Below are positions 1 through 8,534 of a stretch of DNA of 64,000 nucleotides, one piece after another (position 1 is the stretch's first letter; each line of letters opens with the position of its first letter). Source of the DNA: Desulfocapsaceae bacterium (GTDB lineage Bacteria > Desulfobacterota > Desulfobulbia > Desulfobulbales > Desulfocapsaceae); the NCBI GenBank assembly GCA_031292275.1, contig JARLHL010000105.1, positions 1-64,000 on the forward strand, given 5' to 3'. The position numbers and the translations under genes are program-made. The notes under the pieces were generated by a model. It had not been told where the DNA came from and did not search any database. It was given only the letters and a program-made list of their open reading frames with translations.

Positions 1-947
1 AGGCTGGCGTCAACCTTTCCCATTCTGCCGGCGGCATTGATCTTGGGGGCAAGTTGAAATGCAATATCGTCTGAGACGATTGCCCCTGACGGGATATTGC
101 TTGATCTGAGCAGGGCCGATATCCCAATATTTTCAGATCGGCTGAGGATTTCAAATCCTGATTTCACCAGAGTCCGGTTTACACCTGCTAGCGGAACCAT
201 ATCTGCAATTGATCCGATAGCAACTAAATCTAGAAATTGCTTTAAGTTTGGAGCCGGCTGAGCAGGGCTGAAATAACCTGATGCGTTCAGGTGGGAACGC
301 GTTCCGGCCGCAAGATAAAATGCTGTCGAGACCCCTGCCAGATTTTTATCACTAAAGGTACAGCCGGGCTGCTTGACATTTAAAATTGCATCCGCCTCAA
401 TCTTCGCCTCCGGGAGGCTGTGGTGGTCAGTAATAATCGTATAAAAGCCCAGATCTCTGGCTTTTTTGATTTCGGCCGTGCTCGAAATGCCGCAGTCCAC
501 AGTGATAAGCAAGGGGTGTTCTGAGGTGAGCCCGGCGCGTATTTTCTCGATTCCTTGTATATTGAGCCCGTATCCTTCTGAAAATCGATTCGGGATGTAC
601 CATCTGGCTTTCTTCCCTAATGAAGTAAAAAAGCGCATAAGCAGACAGGTAGCGGTAACACCGTCGACATCGTAATCCCCCCAGATAACGATGTCGGAAT
701 GCCTTGTAAGTGCCTCCGCAATCAGTCTGACTGCCTTCTGCATATCCTTCATGCTGAACGGATCGGGGAGATTCGCAAGGCTTGGATAGAGAAATTTCCC
801 AATAGCCTTTTCACTTTGAATATCCCGTAGAGCGAGAAGATGCAGTAAGTCCACATCAACCTTAAATTTTTGGGCCAGTTCAATTTGTTCACTGGTAGGA
901 GTAAACTGCCCTGGTCTTTGCCAGGAATGCCGGCGCTCAGGAATCAT
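1..947 (-). CDS. recJ: Single-stranded-DNA-specific exonuclease RecJ, N-terminal part (cut by window edge)
   Basis: RecJ is a 5'-3' single-strand DNA exonuclease of recombination and mismatch repair, acting in the cytoplasm. I translated the minus strand from an ATG at 947-945. The open frame runs about 315 codons to the window edge without a stop. It carries the DHH-family motifs: DYDVDGVTA (motif I, the metal-binding aspartates) and TDHHSLPEA (motif III). Near the cut end it has APKINAAGRMG, typical of RecJ. The C-terminal DHHA1 and OB-fold parts lie outside the window. The gene reads away from miaA, with a roughly 130-base gap that holds a dispersed repeat. Family assignment is firm; only the 3' end is missing. 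Confidence 0.95.
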   Translation of the reverse strand, partial: MIPERRHSWQRPGQFTPTSEQIELAQKFKVDVDLLHLLALRDIQSEKAIGKFLYPSLANLPDPFSMKDMQKAVRLIAEALTRHSDIVIWGDYDVDGVTATCLLMRFFTSLGKKARWYIPNRFSEGYGLNIQGIEKIRAGLTSEHPLLITVDCGISSTAEIKKARDLGFYTIITDHHSLPEAKIEADAILNVKQPGCTFSDKNLAGVSTAFYLAAGTRSHLNASGYFSPAQPAPNLKQFLDLVAIGSIADMVPLAGVNRTLVKSGFEILSRSENIGISALLRSSNIPSGAIVSDDIAFQLAPKINAAGRMGKVDAS

Positions 948-985
948 AACTGTGCTGAGATGTGATTGTTGGTTATTCTAAGATG

Positions 986-1081
986 AAGGCTTCCCGAAGC
1001 CAGCGGTTCCGCTATCCCGGGATGATGCGCTTTCATGTTTTGTTTCGGCCGGCAAGTACGCTGGCCATGCCGGTTTAACTG
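986..1081 (+). repeat. Two-copy intergenic repeat, copy A
   Basis: This stretch resembles 9728-9825 over about 95 bases, roughly 70% identical by eye, including the 14 identical bases GGCCGGCAAGTACG. A short stem (CCGGCA with TGCCGG) can form at 1052-1073, and copy B keeps it with one G-U pair. Copy A lies between recJ and miaA and runs a few bases into the 3' end of miaA. Confidence 0.6.
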
Positions 1082-2022
1082 CAGTTCTTCAGCCAGGATG
1101 CAATCGATGGTTCTATCTTTGATATATCCGCAGTATCATACCATTTAACATCCTTGGCGTTGGTGAACCAGGTCAATTGCCGTTTTGCATAATGCCTGGT
1201 GTCCCTGGCCAGAAACTCCTCCATCTTCGCAGCATCCCAGATCCTGGAGATGAAGTTCACCATATGACGATAGCCGATCGAACGCATTGATTTTAAGTCC
1301 GCGCTGTATCCTGCTTGCAGAAGTCCCCTCACCTCCTTCTCCAATCCTGCCTCGATCATCAGGCCGGTACGTTGATTGATGCGTTCGTAGAGAAGTTCTC
1401 TTCTGCTCGTAAGGCCGATCTGAAGAATATGTTTAAAACGCACTTTCTTCTTCTCAGTCGCCTGAATCTCCAAATGCCGGGACCAGGGAAGACCTGAGCC
1501 ATGATATATTTCGAGGGCCCTGATTAATCTATGCGTGTCGTTTGCATGTATTTTACTCCCGGAAATACAATCACATGCAATGAGTTCTTTATGTAGATTA
1601 GCATTTCCTTCCCGGGTCAGACGGGCCTTCAATTGAGCCCGGATCACGGGGTACTGCTGTCCTCCGTCAAAAAGCCCGTCGATGAGGGCCTTAAGATAGA
1701 GGCCCGTTCCCCCTGTGAGAAGAGGGATCTTTTTTCTGCCATGAATTTCAGCGATGAGATTGAGGCAATCGGAGACAAAATGCTCAGCGTCATACGCTTC
1801 ATCCGGATTCGCAACATCAATGAGATGATGAGGTGCAGCCGCCCTTTCCTCTTCTGTCGCCTTTGCAGTGCCGATATCCATGTACCGGTAAACCTGCATG
1901 GAATCCATATTGATTATTTCACAGCTGAAGGTCTTGGCCAGACTAAGAGAAAGCGCGGTCTTGCCGACAGCCGTCGGACCCACCAGGACGATAACCGGTT
2001 CCGATATGGGAAAAGATGCCAT
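1075..2022 (-). CDS. miaA: tRNA dimethylallyltransferase MiaA
   Basis: MiaA transfers a dimethylallyl group to the N6 of adenosine 37 in tRNAs that read UNN codons. The N-terminus has the P-loop GPTAVGKTALS, followed by the family's DSMQVYRYMDIGTAKA motif and HHLIDVANP. Length is 315 aa from the ATG at 2022, usual for the family (about 310). An upstream in-frame TTG at 2076 would add 18 unconserved residues and overlap the ComEA-like gene, so I prefer the ATG. Only 4 bases separate it from that upstream gene's stop at 2027, so co-transcription with the ComEA-like gene and lysC is likely. The stop codon falls inside the dispersed repeat. Confidence 0.95.
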   Translation of the reverse strand: MASFPISEPVIVLVGPTAVGKTALSLSLAKTFSCEIINMDSMQVYRYMDIGTAKATEEERAAAPHHLIDVANPDEAYDAEHFVSDCLNLIAEIHGRKKIPLLTGGTGLYLKALIDGLFDGGQQYPVIRAQLKARLTREGNANLHKELIACDCISGSKIHANDTHRLIRALEIYHGSGLPWSRHLEIQATEKKKVRFKHILQIGLTSRRELLYERINQRTGLMIEAGLEKEVRGLLQAGYSADLKSMRSIGYRHMVNFISRIWDAAKMEEFLARDTRHYAKRQLTWFTNAKDVKWYDTADISKIEPSIASWLKNCS

Positions 2023-2026
2023 GATC

Positions 2027-2443
2027 TTATCTATACGAAAACTGTTCGGAGAATCTTTGCATTCGCTTGGCCCCAACTCCAGGTATTTTCAAAAGATCTT
2101 CTGGTGAGCGAAATGGTCCCTGATCTGATCGTATACGAATTATCTCTTCTGCCAGATGTGGGCCGATACCGGAAATGGTCTGCAGCAATTGCTGGTTTGC
2201 CTCATTGATCGGCAGGGGGGCAAAGAAGAAGAAGGTCTTGTCTGCGGGGATTATGCTCTCAGATGTCCGGTCCCCTGCCGCTCCCGTGGAAGAGGCTTCT
2301 GCAATAACCAATTCCGGCGGCACCCACTTCAGTCGTAAATGGGAGGGCTGCACCGGAAAGGAGACGAGCACATGTTTGATGCAGTATATCAAAAAAAAGA
2401 GTATGCCAATACCCAGAAGGACAATCAGACGATCATCCTTCAT
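2027..2443 (-). CDS. ComEA-like membrane-anchored helix-hairpin-helix protein
   Basis: The protein is 138 aa from the ATG at 2443. It has one N-terminal membrane segment (about residues 5-26), a variable linker, and a C-terminal pair of helix-hairpin-helix motifs (SGIGPHLAEEI and IPGVGAKRM). This is the layout of ComEA, the DNA receptor of natural transformation, and of related short HhH proteins of unknown role. The reading frame stays open upstream into lysC, but the ATG at 2443 follows a GAGAA ribosome site and begins just outside lysC, so the longer form is unlikely. DNA binding is inferred from the motifs. No other competence gene is nearby, so a role in DNA uptake is unproven. Confidence 0.8.
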   Translation of the reverse strand: MKDDRLIVLLGIGILFFLIYCIKHVLVSFPVQPSHLRLKWVPPELVIAEASSTGAAGDRTSESIIPADKTFFFFAPLPINEANQQLLQTISGIGPHLAEEIIRIRSDQGPFRSPEDLLKIPGVGAKRMQRFSEQFSYR

Positions 2444-2498
2444 TTTCTCTGCATCTGCCTGAAAAATGGGTATGGGGGCTGGCATACGACGGCCCGTC

Positions 2499-3752
2499 CT
2501 ATCGGTCCAGTTCGTATGCCTCAGCGGGGAGGTCAGGTTTTTCCAGCACAAAGGCATCATGAAGGGCCCGAACGGCAAGCTCTGTATATTTCTCTGCAAT
2601 CACGCAGGAAATTTTAATTTCTGAGGTGGAAATCATCGAGATGTTTATCCCCTCGTTGGCAAGTACGTTGAACATGGCGGTCGCAACACCGGAATGATTT
2701 CTCATTCCGACACCAACGATGGATATCTTGGTGATACTGTCGGATCCGTACACCCCCTTGGCGCCCACGTTCTCGGAAACCTTCTGCAGAAGTTCCATGG
2801 TCCTGGCATAATCAGTACGCATCACGGTGAAGGTCATATCAGTGAGTCCGGCGCCGGTATCCTGATTCTGGATAATCATGTCCACATTGATATCGGCATC
2901 CGAAATAGGACTGAATATTTTTGCCGCGATTCCCGGTTGGTCAGGGACTCCGCAAATTGTCACACGCGCTTCATTCTTATTATAGGTAACCCCTGAAACA
3001 ATGACATCTTCCATGATCTTCTCCTCTTCAACAACCCAGGTGCCTTCAGTTTCAGTAAATGTGGACCGAACATGAAGGGGGACATTATATCTCTTGGCAA
3101 AGGCTACCGAACGGATATCCAGAACCTTAGCGCCAAGACTCGCCAACTCCAGCATCTCGTCGTAGGAGATGCGGTCTATTTTTCGCGCCTTGGCGCAGAT
3201 ATTAGGGTCCGTCGTATATACCCCTTCAACATCCGTAAATATCTCACAGACATCGGCACCCATGGCTGCTGCCAGGGCCACCGCCGTGGTGTCCGATCCT
3301 CCCCTTCCCAGGGTTGTGATATCTCCACACTCGTCGACACCCTGAAAACCAGCCACCGTCACCACGCAATCTTCATCAAGATGTTTAAAGATTTTATCGG
3401 TATCTATGGATTGAATCCTTGCCTTGGTATGGGTGGAATCCGTGAGGATCTTTACCTGATCGCCGAGAAAGGAAATGGCTTTGTGCCCGGCCTCCTTGAC
3501 GGCCATGGAAAAGAGGGCAACAGTAACCTGTTCGCCGGTCGATAGGAGCATGTCCATTTCCCGGGTGTCAGGTCTTGCCTGCATCTGGAAAGCCAGATCT
3601 GTCAGCCGGTTGGTTTCACCCGACATGGCGGAAAGGACGACGACGACCTTGTGGCCTTCATTTTTATAGCGCAGAACCCGATCGGCTACGGCCTTGATCT
3701 TCTGAGGGCTCCCGACCGATGTGCCGCCATATTTCTGTACAATTATACCCAT
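2499..3752 (-). CDS. lysC: Aspartate kinase
   Basis: This enzyme makes aspartyl phosphate, the first step to lysine, threonine, methionine and diaminopimelate. It is 417 aa, normal for a monofunctional aspartokinase. Visible motifs are KYGGTSVG at the N-terminus, LGRGGSDTTA at about residues 155-164 and FTDVEGVYTTDPN just after. The last 150 residues form two ACT domains (GVPDQPG and GVGMRNHSG), where lysine or threonine feedback usually binds. No homoserine dehydrogenase domain is fused. The start at 3752 follows AAGGTG. Together with the DUF39 protein at 8535 it fits an aspartate-semialdehyde route to homocysteine. Confidence 0.96.
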   Translation of the reverse strand: MGIIVQKYGGTSVGSPQKIKAVADRVLRYKNEGHKVVVVLSAMSGETNRLTDLAFQMQARPDTREMDMLLSTGEQVTVALFSMAVKEAGHKAISFLGDQVKILTDSTHTKARIQSIDTDKIFKHLDEDCVVTVAGFQGVDECGDITTLGRGGSDTTAVALAAAMGADVCEIFTDVEGVYTTDPNICAKARKIDRISYDEMLELASLGAKVLDIRSVAFAKRYNVPLHVRSTFTETEGTWVVEEEKIMEDVIVSGVTYNKNEARVTICGVPDQPGIAAKIFSPISDADINVDMIIQNQDTGAGLTDMTFTVMRTDYARTMELLQKVSENVGAKGVYGSDSITKISIVGVGMRNHSGVATAMFNVLANEGINISMISTSEIKISCVIAEKYTELAVRALHDAFVLEKPDLPAEAYELDR

Positions 3753-3793
3753 ATGCGTTTAACACCTTCGTTAAGAATAGTATGTAAATACAG

Positions 3794-3820
3794 CCGGCAG
3801 AAAGCCATTCGGCCTGCCGG
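3794..3820 (-). other. Hairpin in the lysC leader
   Basis: CCGGCAG (3794-3800) pairs with CTGCCGG (3814-3820). A second small stem GCC/GGC sits inside the loop. It lies 42 bases upstream of the lysC start. There is no T-run in either direction, so it is not a standard terminator. An attenuator or leader element is possible but unproven; I could not recognise a lysine riboswitch. Confidence 0.4.
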
Positions 3821-3899
3821 AGAATGAGTGTGAATGTATCGTTATATGGCAAAAATGCAACTGATTTTCGCCAGAAGATCTTTCCCGGTATTATTTTTG

Positions 3900-3928
3900 T
3901 TGTTTAAAAAAAACAGTGACGGTATAAG
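3900..3928 (+). promoter_or_regulatory. Possible promoter of trmL
   Basis: TTGTTT (3900-3905), a 17-base spacer and TATAAG (3923-3928), about 30 bases before the trmL start. The -10 box matches the sigma70 consensus at five of six positions, the -35 box at three. Confidence 0.4.
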
Positions 3929-3957
3929 ACTAGATTTCCGGTTTTAATTTCTGCAGT

Positions 3958-4443
3958 ATGCCGATGTCAATAATGCAAGAGAAATCATTCAATATTGTCC
4001 TGGTTGAGCCCGAAATTCCCCCGAACACGGGATCAATCTCCCGATTATGCGGAGCAACCAACACGGTCCTTCACCTTGTTCATCCGCTTGGTTTTTCTAC
4101 GGACGATAAGCATTTGAAGCGTGCGGGACTCGATTATTGGCAGTTTGTCACTATCGTCCACTGGGATAACCTGGATGCATTCCTGCAGGCTCAGGAGGAG
4201 ACCCGCTTATATTTTTTCAGCACCAAGGTCGATGTCCCCTATTTCGCTGCCCGGTTTCAGCCCGGGGATTTTTTACTCTTTGGGAAAGAAACAAAGGGCC
4301 TTCCGGCTGATATCCTCGAGCTCTATAAGGACAGATGCTATACTCTGCCGATGCAGAATGAGCATATTCGCAGTCTGAACCTGGCCATGGCTGCAGGAAT
4401 TGTACTCTATGAGGCCATTCGGCAAAACAGCGTCAGTCCATAA
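3958..4443 (+). CDS. trmL: tRNA (cytidine(34)-2'-O)-methyltransferase TrmL
   Basis: TrmL is a SPOUT-fold enzyme that methylates the ribose of wobble base 34 in leucine tRNAs, using S-adenosylmethionine. The 161-aa product has the family N-terminus IVLVEPEIPPNTG, the middle LLFGKETKGLP and the C-terminal knot sequence RSLNLAMAAGIVLYEA that binds the cofactor. Length matches the family (about 155). Three ATGs (3958, 3964, 3973) are possible; none has a clear ribosome site, so the exact start is uncertain by a few residues. It is divergent from lysC and followed by serC after 100 bases. Confidence 0.93.
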   Translation: MPMSIMQEKSFNIVLVEPEIPPNTGSISRLCGATNTVLHLVHPLGFSTDDKHLKRAGLDYWQFVTIVHWDNLDAFLQAQEETRLYFFSTKVDVPYFAARFQPGDFLLFGKETKGLPADILELYKDRCYTLPMQNEHIRSLNLAMAAGIVLYEAIRQNSVSP

Positions 4444-4543
4444 ACTGCTTCGCCTTTTTATTGAAACAGGAAATTTATTCAGAAACCGATAGCGCAGCGT
4501 TACTTAACAACTTGAATTATTATATCTTATAAGGAGACTCCAC

Positions 4544-5632
4544 ATGACTGATCGTATTTTTAATTTCAGTCCCGGCCCCGCCGTCCTGCCCCTTGAAGTG
4601 CTTGAACGGGCTGCAATCGATATCGTCAATTTTCAGAATACCGGTATAGGCATAGCTGAAATGAGCCATCGCTCCAAGGACTTTATGAAAGTCGCTGAGG
4701 ATGCAGAAAAGCTTCTTAGGGAATTGTATGAAATTCCGGATAATTACAAGGTTCTCTTCCTTCAGGGTGGGGCCTCCAGTCAGTTTTTCATGATCCCGAT
4801 GAATCTGCTGGCCCCAGGGAAGAAGGCATCCTACTTGAACACCGGCGTCTGGTCAAAAAAATCCATCAAGGAGGCCAAACTCTTTGGGGAGATCGAGATT
4901 CCCTTCTCCAGCGAAGAACAGAAGTTCAAGCGGGTGCCGGTCAATGGTGAGTATACGTTTTCTCAGGAATCTGAATATGTATATTTTGTCACAAACAACA
5001 CTATTTACGGAACACAGTTCAAGGAATTTCCAAAGACTGAAAAGATGCTTGTCAGCGATATGTCCTCGGATATCCTTTCGAGAAAGGTGGATGTCGGCAA
5101 ATTCGGTCTGATATTTGCCGGGGCTCAGAAGAATCTCGGTCCGGCCGGGGTCACCATCGTGATCATCAGGGAAGACCTGCTGGACAGGGCTCCGGACAAT
5201 ATTCCGACCATGTTGAAGTACAAGACCCATGCTGAAAAGGACTCCATGTTCAACACTCCGCCCTGTTTTTCCATCTATATTGTCGGTGAAGTGCTGAAAT
5301 GGATCAAGAAGAGCGGCGGCATCGAGGCAATCGACAGGGCAAATCAGGAAAAGGCCGGCCTGCTCTACGCCGCAATTGATGCCTCGTCCGGCTATTATCG
5401 CGGCCATGCCGAACTGGCTTCACGCTCACTTATGAATATCTCTTTCAATCTGGCGACTCCGGAGCTGGAGACAAAATTTATCGCCGAGGCCACCAAGGCA
5501 GGTCTGAACGGACTCAAAGGTCATCGTTCCATCGGCGGTTGCCGGGCCTCCATTTATAATGCATTCCCCAAGGAGGGTGTGGTCAAGCTGGTTCAGTTCA
5601 TGAAGGAATTCATGGCCGGCAATCCTGCATGA
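4544..5632 (+). CDS. serC: Phosphoserine aminotransferase
   Basis: SerC converts 3-phosphohydroxypyruvate to phosphoserine with glutamate as amino donor, using pyridoxal phosphate; it serves serine and often pyridoxine synthesis. The 362-aa product starts FNFSPGPAVLP, the family signature. It shows FLQGGASSQF near residue 73 and the cofactor lysine in GAQKNLGPAG (Lys196). The C-terminal GLKGHRSIGGCRASIYNA is also typical. The start follows AAGGAGA at a good distance. The reading frame is intact and the length normal. serA and serB are not in the window. Confidence 0.97.
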   Translation: MTDRIFNFSPGPAVLPLEVLERAAIDIVNFQNTGIGIAEMSHRSKDFMKVAEDAEKLLRELYEIPDNYKVLFLQGGASSQFFMIPMNLLAPGKKASYLNTGVWSKKSIKEAKLFGEIEIPFSSEEQKFKRVPVNGEYTFSQESEYVYFVTNNTIYGTQFKEFPKTEKMLVSDMSSDILSRKVDVGKFGLIFAGAQKNLGPAGVTIVIIREDLLDRAPDNIPTMLKYKTHAEKDSMFNTPPCFSIYIVGEVLKWIKKSGGIEAIDRANQEKAGLLYAAIDASSGYYRGHAELASRSLMNISFNLATPELETKFIAEATKAGLNGLKGHRSIGGCRASIYNAFPKEGVVKLVQFMKEFMAGNPA

Positions 5633-5714
5633 GCATGTTTTCCCGTTCAGGTTCAGCCGGAGTCTGCATAAGGATTGCACCGTATGAGACTGAATGTCCA
5701 GGAAATTCTCTGCC

Positions 5715-6584
5715 ATGAACTATGAAGGAAATATCATCCGGCCGCCCAGCGAGGCTGACTCCATCATCCTTCAGGTGACGGTCGGATGCTCCCACAATCG
5801 TTGTACCTTCTGCGGAGCCTACAAGGATGTCCGGTTCCGCGTTAAAGAAGAACACATCCTTGACGCGGATATTGACTTTGCGTCCAGATACTGCAGCCGC
5901 CAGAACAGAGTCTTTCTTGCCGATGGTGATGCGCTTATTCTCCCGCAGACCAGACTCATCGGGATTTTAGAGAAAATCAGAGTCCGTCTGCCATGGGTCA
6001 GAAGGATTTCCACATACGGGAATGCCAAGTCCATCCGCTCCAAGACGACCGCCCAGTTGCTAGCACTCAAAAACCTGGGGCTGGACCGTATATATATGGG
6101 CCTGGAGAGCGGTCATGATGCGGTACTGCTGAATATCGACAAGGGCGAAACAGCACAATCCATGATAGATGCCGCACAGAAAATCTGCGATACCGATATT
6201 TTCCTCTCCGTGACCGTCCTTTTAGGAATAGGCGGTGCTGATATGTCCGCCCCCCATGCCGAGGCCACAGGCTCCGTTCTCTCGCAGATGGCGCCTCGAC
6301 AGATAGCGGCATTGACCGTCATGCCCCTGCCCGAAACCCCTCTTTTCAGACAGATGCAGACAGGCGAATTCAGGCTTCCCGACGCCTGGGGGATTATGAG
6401 GGAACTCAAAATCCTGGTCCAGGCAATCAGCCTGGATCGTGTCCAGTTCCATGCCAACCATGCCTCCAACTATCTGCCGATTGCAGGCCGTTTGCAAAGA
6501 GATAAAGGGGCGATCCTTGATGCCGTTGACCGTGCGCTGCACAACAAGACACTTCTGACCCCGGAAAATATGAGGGCCCTATGA
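5715..6584 (+). CDS. Radical SAM protein of unknown function
   Basis: The product is 289 aa from the ATG at 5715, which has AGGAAA upstream; an ATG at 5694 lacks a ribosome site. The iron-sulfur cluster motif is CSHNRCTFC (Cys25, Cys30, Cys33), a CX4CX2C spacing rather than the canonical CX3CX2C. This spacing occurs in a family of otherwise uncharacterised radical SAM proteins. Further on come FLADGDA (about residue 73) and RIYMGLESG (about residue 125), both typical of Elp3/MiaB-like barrels. No extra TRAM, B12-binding or SPASM domain is visible. Its stop overlaps the rlmN start (ATGA), so the two are translationally coupled. The substrate cannot be told from the sequence. Confidence 0.85.
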   Translation: MNYEGNIIRPPSEADSIILQVTVGCSHNRCTFCGAYKDVRFRVKEEHILDADIDFASRYCSRQNRVFLADGDALILPQTRLIGILEKIRVRLPWVRRISTYGNAKSIRSKTTAQLLALKNLGLDRIYMGLESGHDAVLLNIDKGETAQSMIDAAQKICDTDIFLSVTVLLGIGGADMSAPHAEATGSVLSQMAPRQIAALTVMPLPETPLFRQMQTGEFRLPDAWGIMRELKILVQAISLDRVQFHANHASNYLPIAGRLQRDKGAILDAVDRALHNKTLLTPENMRAL

Positions 6585-7645
6585 ATGCAAAAACAGATCT
6601 GAAAAATTACGATCTCAAAGGCCTGGTGGCGTTTGTGGAAGGTCTTGGACAACCGGCCTTTCGCGGTCGTCAGATCATGGGCTGGCTCTACCGTCCCGGA
6701 ATTAGAGACTTCAGGCAGATGACTGATATTGCAAAGAAATTCAGGGAAATTCTACAGGAAAAGGCCTGCATTTCTCATTTTACCGAGCCGATAATGGAGA
6801 GATCCCAGGACGGTTCAATAAAATTCGGATTCCGCCTGGAAGACGGCGCCCTTATCGAGTCGGTACTGATCCCGGAGACAGACAGAAACACCCTCTGTCT
6901 GTCCTCACAGGTGGGATGTTCCATGAGATGCGCCTTCTGCCTGACCGGGACGATGGGATTCATCCGCAACCTTACCCCTTCTGAGATCGTCAATCAGGTC
7001 TGTGCCGTCCAGGATTTTCTGCTTGCTGAACCCCAGGAAAACCGTATCGGCCCGGCTGAAGTAACCAACCTGGTCTTCATGGGCATGGGCGAACCCCTGA
7101 ACAATCTCGATAATCTTCTGATAGCCCTCTCTATACTTACAGAGCCTAAAGGCCTGGACCTGACGGGGAGGAAAATTACCGTTTCCACCTGCGGTATTGC
7201 CCCGAAACTGAAACGACTGGGAGAAAATTCCACGGTCAATCTGGCAATATCGCTGCATGCGGTAGACGATGCAACCCGCAATCAGCTGATGCCGGTCAAT
7301 ACGATCTATCCGCTTGATGTCCTTCTTGACGCCTGCCGTACGTATCCGATGCCGAAAAGACGCCGGATCATGTTTGAATATATCCTGCTCAAAGGAATCA
7401 ACGATTCCGACGATCAGGCCCTGGAACTGGCACGGAAACTCCATAAAATTCCGTGTAAGATCAATCTGCTTCCTTATAACGAATCACCGAATCTGCCCTA
7501 CCGCAGTCCATCCCCGGAGCGAGTTCTTGCCTTTCAGAAGATCCTGCTCGATAAGCATTTTTCGGTCTTTATCCGCAACAGCAGGGGTTCTGATATCGCA
7601 GCAGCATGCGGTCAGCTTGCCGGTAAGTCGCAACCGGCCTTGTAA
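6581..7645 (+). CDS. rlmN: 23S rRNA (adenine(2503)-C2) / tRNA A37 methyltransferase RlmN
   Basis: RlmN is a radical SAM enzyme that methylates C2 of A2503 in 23S rRNA and of A37 in some tRNAs. The 354-aa product has the cluster motif CSMRCAFC (Cys113, Cys117, Cys120), the GMGEPLNN motif near residue 169 and the C-terminal DIAAACGQL. The cysteine in that last motif (Cys343) is the one that forms the transient methylene adduct. All catalytic residues appear present and the length is standard. It overlaps the upstream radical SAM gene by 4 bases. A strong hairpin follows the stop. Confidence 0.97.
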   Translation: MNAKTDLKNYDLKGLVAFVEGLGQPAFRGRQIMGWLYRPGIRDFRQMTDIAKKFREILQEKACISHFTEPIMERSQDGSIKFGFRLEDGALIESVLIPETDRNTLCLSSQVGCSMRCAFCLTGTMGFIRNLTPSEIVNQVCAVQDFLLAEPQENRIGPAEVTNLVFMGMGEPLNNLDNLLIALSILTEPKGLDLTGRKITVSTCGIAPKLKRLGENSTVNLAISLHAVDDATRNQLMPVNTIYPLDVLLDACRTYPMPKRRRIMFEYILLKGINDSDDQALELARKLHKIPCKINLLPYNESPNLPYRSPSPERVLAFQKILLDKHFSVFIRNSRGSDIAAACGQLAGKSQPAL

Positions 7646-7683
7646 AAAGACATCGGGAGCTGTGCCGTAGCCGCCCTCTATAC

Positions 7684-7717
7684 AAAAGAGGCCTGATGGC
7701 ATACACCATCAGGCCTC
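7684..7717 (-). terminator. Rho-independent terminator, probably of hup
   Basis: GAGGCCTGATGG (7688-7699) pairs perfectly with CCATCAGGCCTC (7706-7717) around a 6-base loop. Read on the minus strand the stem is followed by TTTTG, which suits the HU gene ending at 7830. In the plus direction no T-run follows, though it may still slow rlmN transcripts. An outer, imperfect stem (near 7653 and 7721) could lengthen it. Confidence 0.75.
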
Positions 7718-7829
7718 CAAGCAGCTTCCCGAACCTATCGCCTTCTCTAGACAGAGTTTCCTTCTTTACTTATTCAGCAATACCCGAAATCATAGCGATG
7801 TGTCAGGGAATCCATGAACACTGGTCTCT

Positions 7830-8102
7830 TTAGTTGATTGCCTCGGACAGCTTACTGCCTGCTTTGAATCTGGCGACATTTTTGGCAGGAATCTTTATGG
7901 CCTTGCCTGTCTGGGGGTTTCTGCCCTGACGTGAGTCACGCTTCGATACCGAAAAGGTGCCAAAGCCGACAAGGGTGACTTTGTCTCCCTTTTTAAGCGC
8001 ATCAGCAATAGCCACCAAGGTCCCGTTCAGTGCCTTTTCAGCATCCGCCTTACTTATCTCAGCTGCTTCAGCAATGCATTCAACCAGCTCCTTCTTATTC
8101 AT
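7830..8102 (-). CDS. hup: HU-family DNA-binding protein
   Basis: HU is a small basic dimeric protein that bends and compacts DNA. The 90-aa product has the family signature GFGTFSVSKRDSRQGRNPQTG (shown in part: GFGTFSVSKR, then RNPQTGK) forming the DNA-embracing arm, and the N-terminal MNKKELVECIAEAA helix. Length is exactly that of HU. The ATG at 8102 has a strong AGGGAGGAATTC ribosome site. It is a single-gene unit with its own terminator at 7684-7717. IHF is a possible alternative, but the arm sequence and length are those of HU. Confidence 0.96.
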   Translation of the reverse strand: MNKKELVECIAEAAEISKADAEKALNGTLVAIADALKKGDKVTLVGFGTFSVSKRDSRQGRNPQTGKAIKIPAKNVARFKAGSKLSEAIN

Positions 8103-8183
8103 GAATTCCTCCCTACTCTATCTTTTATTGCATAATAACAGAGCAAACCATCATGCACTGTCCCCTTTCTCCTAATGTCTGTT

Positions 8184-8212
8184 GCTTTAACCAAACTACA
8201 CAGAATTGTCAA
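8184..8212 (-). promoter_or_regulatory. Possible promoter of hup
   Basis: On the minus strand TTGACA (8212-8207), a 17-base spacer and TAAAGC (8189-8184) stand about 80 bases before the HU start. The -35 box is perfect and the -10 box poor. Confidence 0.35.
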
Positions 8213-8349
8213 AAGAAAAAAAGAATGATTCTTCTTTTTCAACTCATTCAAATTTAGTCACAATCCTTTATAATCAAGTGATTATGGCTCGGAAAATACA
8301 ATAAAGGTCTATCAAGAACCGCATGGAGATCAAATAATTGCCAAATCTC

Positions 8350-8396
8350 ATCATACCAGGATAAAAAAAGAAAATCTTTTTTTATCCTGGTATGAT
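8350..8396. repeat. Perfect 22-bp inverted repeat with a 3-base loop
   Basis: The arms at 8350-8371 and 8375-8396 are exact reverse complements separated by AAA. The seven-base A and T tracts sit near the tip of the hairpin, not at its base, which is the opposite of a normal terminator. It lies about 140 bases past the stop of the DUF39 gene and could still end or stabilise that transcript. Confidence 0.7.
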
Positions 8397-8534
8397 AGAG
8401 GGAAACATTCTATCATCATCAATGATTGCGGCTGCACTTTCAGCAACCTCCGGTGTGTCAGGCTTGTACTGTTGCGTTACAGCGAATTGCGCCCTGCAGA
8501 AACAGCAGTTTTGCAGTGTTTTCCTTCCGCCCTG

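Larger units (their letters stand above)
8103..8534. other. Intergenic region of 432 bases
   Basis: This gap lies upstream of hup and downstream of the DUF39 gene. It is AT-rich near hup. It holds the possible hup promoter and, at 8350-8396, a 22-bp perfect hairpin. I see no convincing open reading frame, tRNA or riboswitch in it. Confidence 0.7.

Noticed and set aside
8350-8396. Ordinary rho-independent terminator
   Set aside because: The T-tract is inside the stem near the loop, not after it, on either strand; so I list it as an inverted repeat instead.
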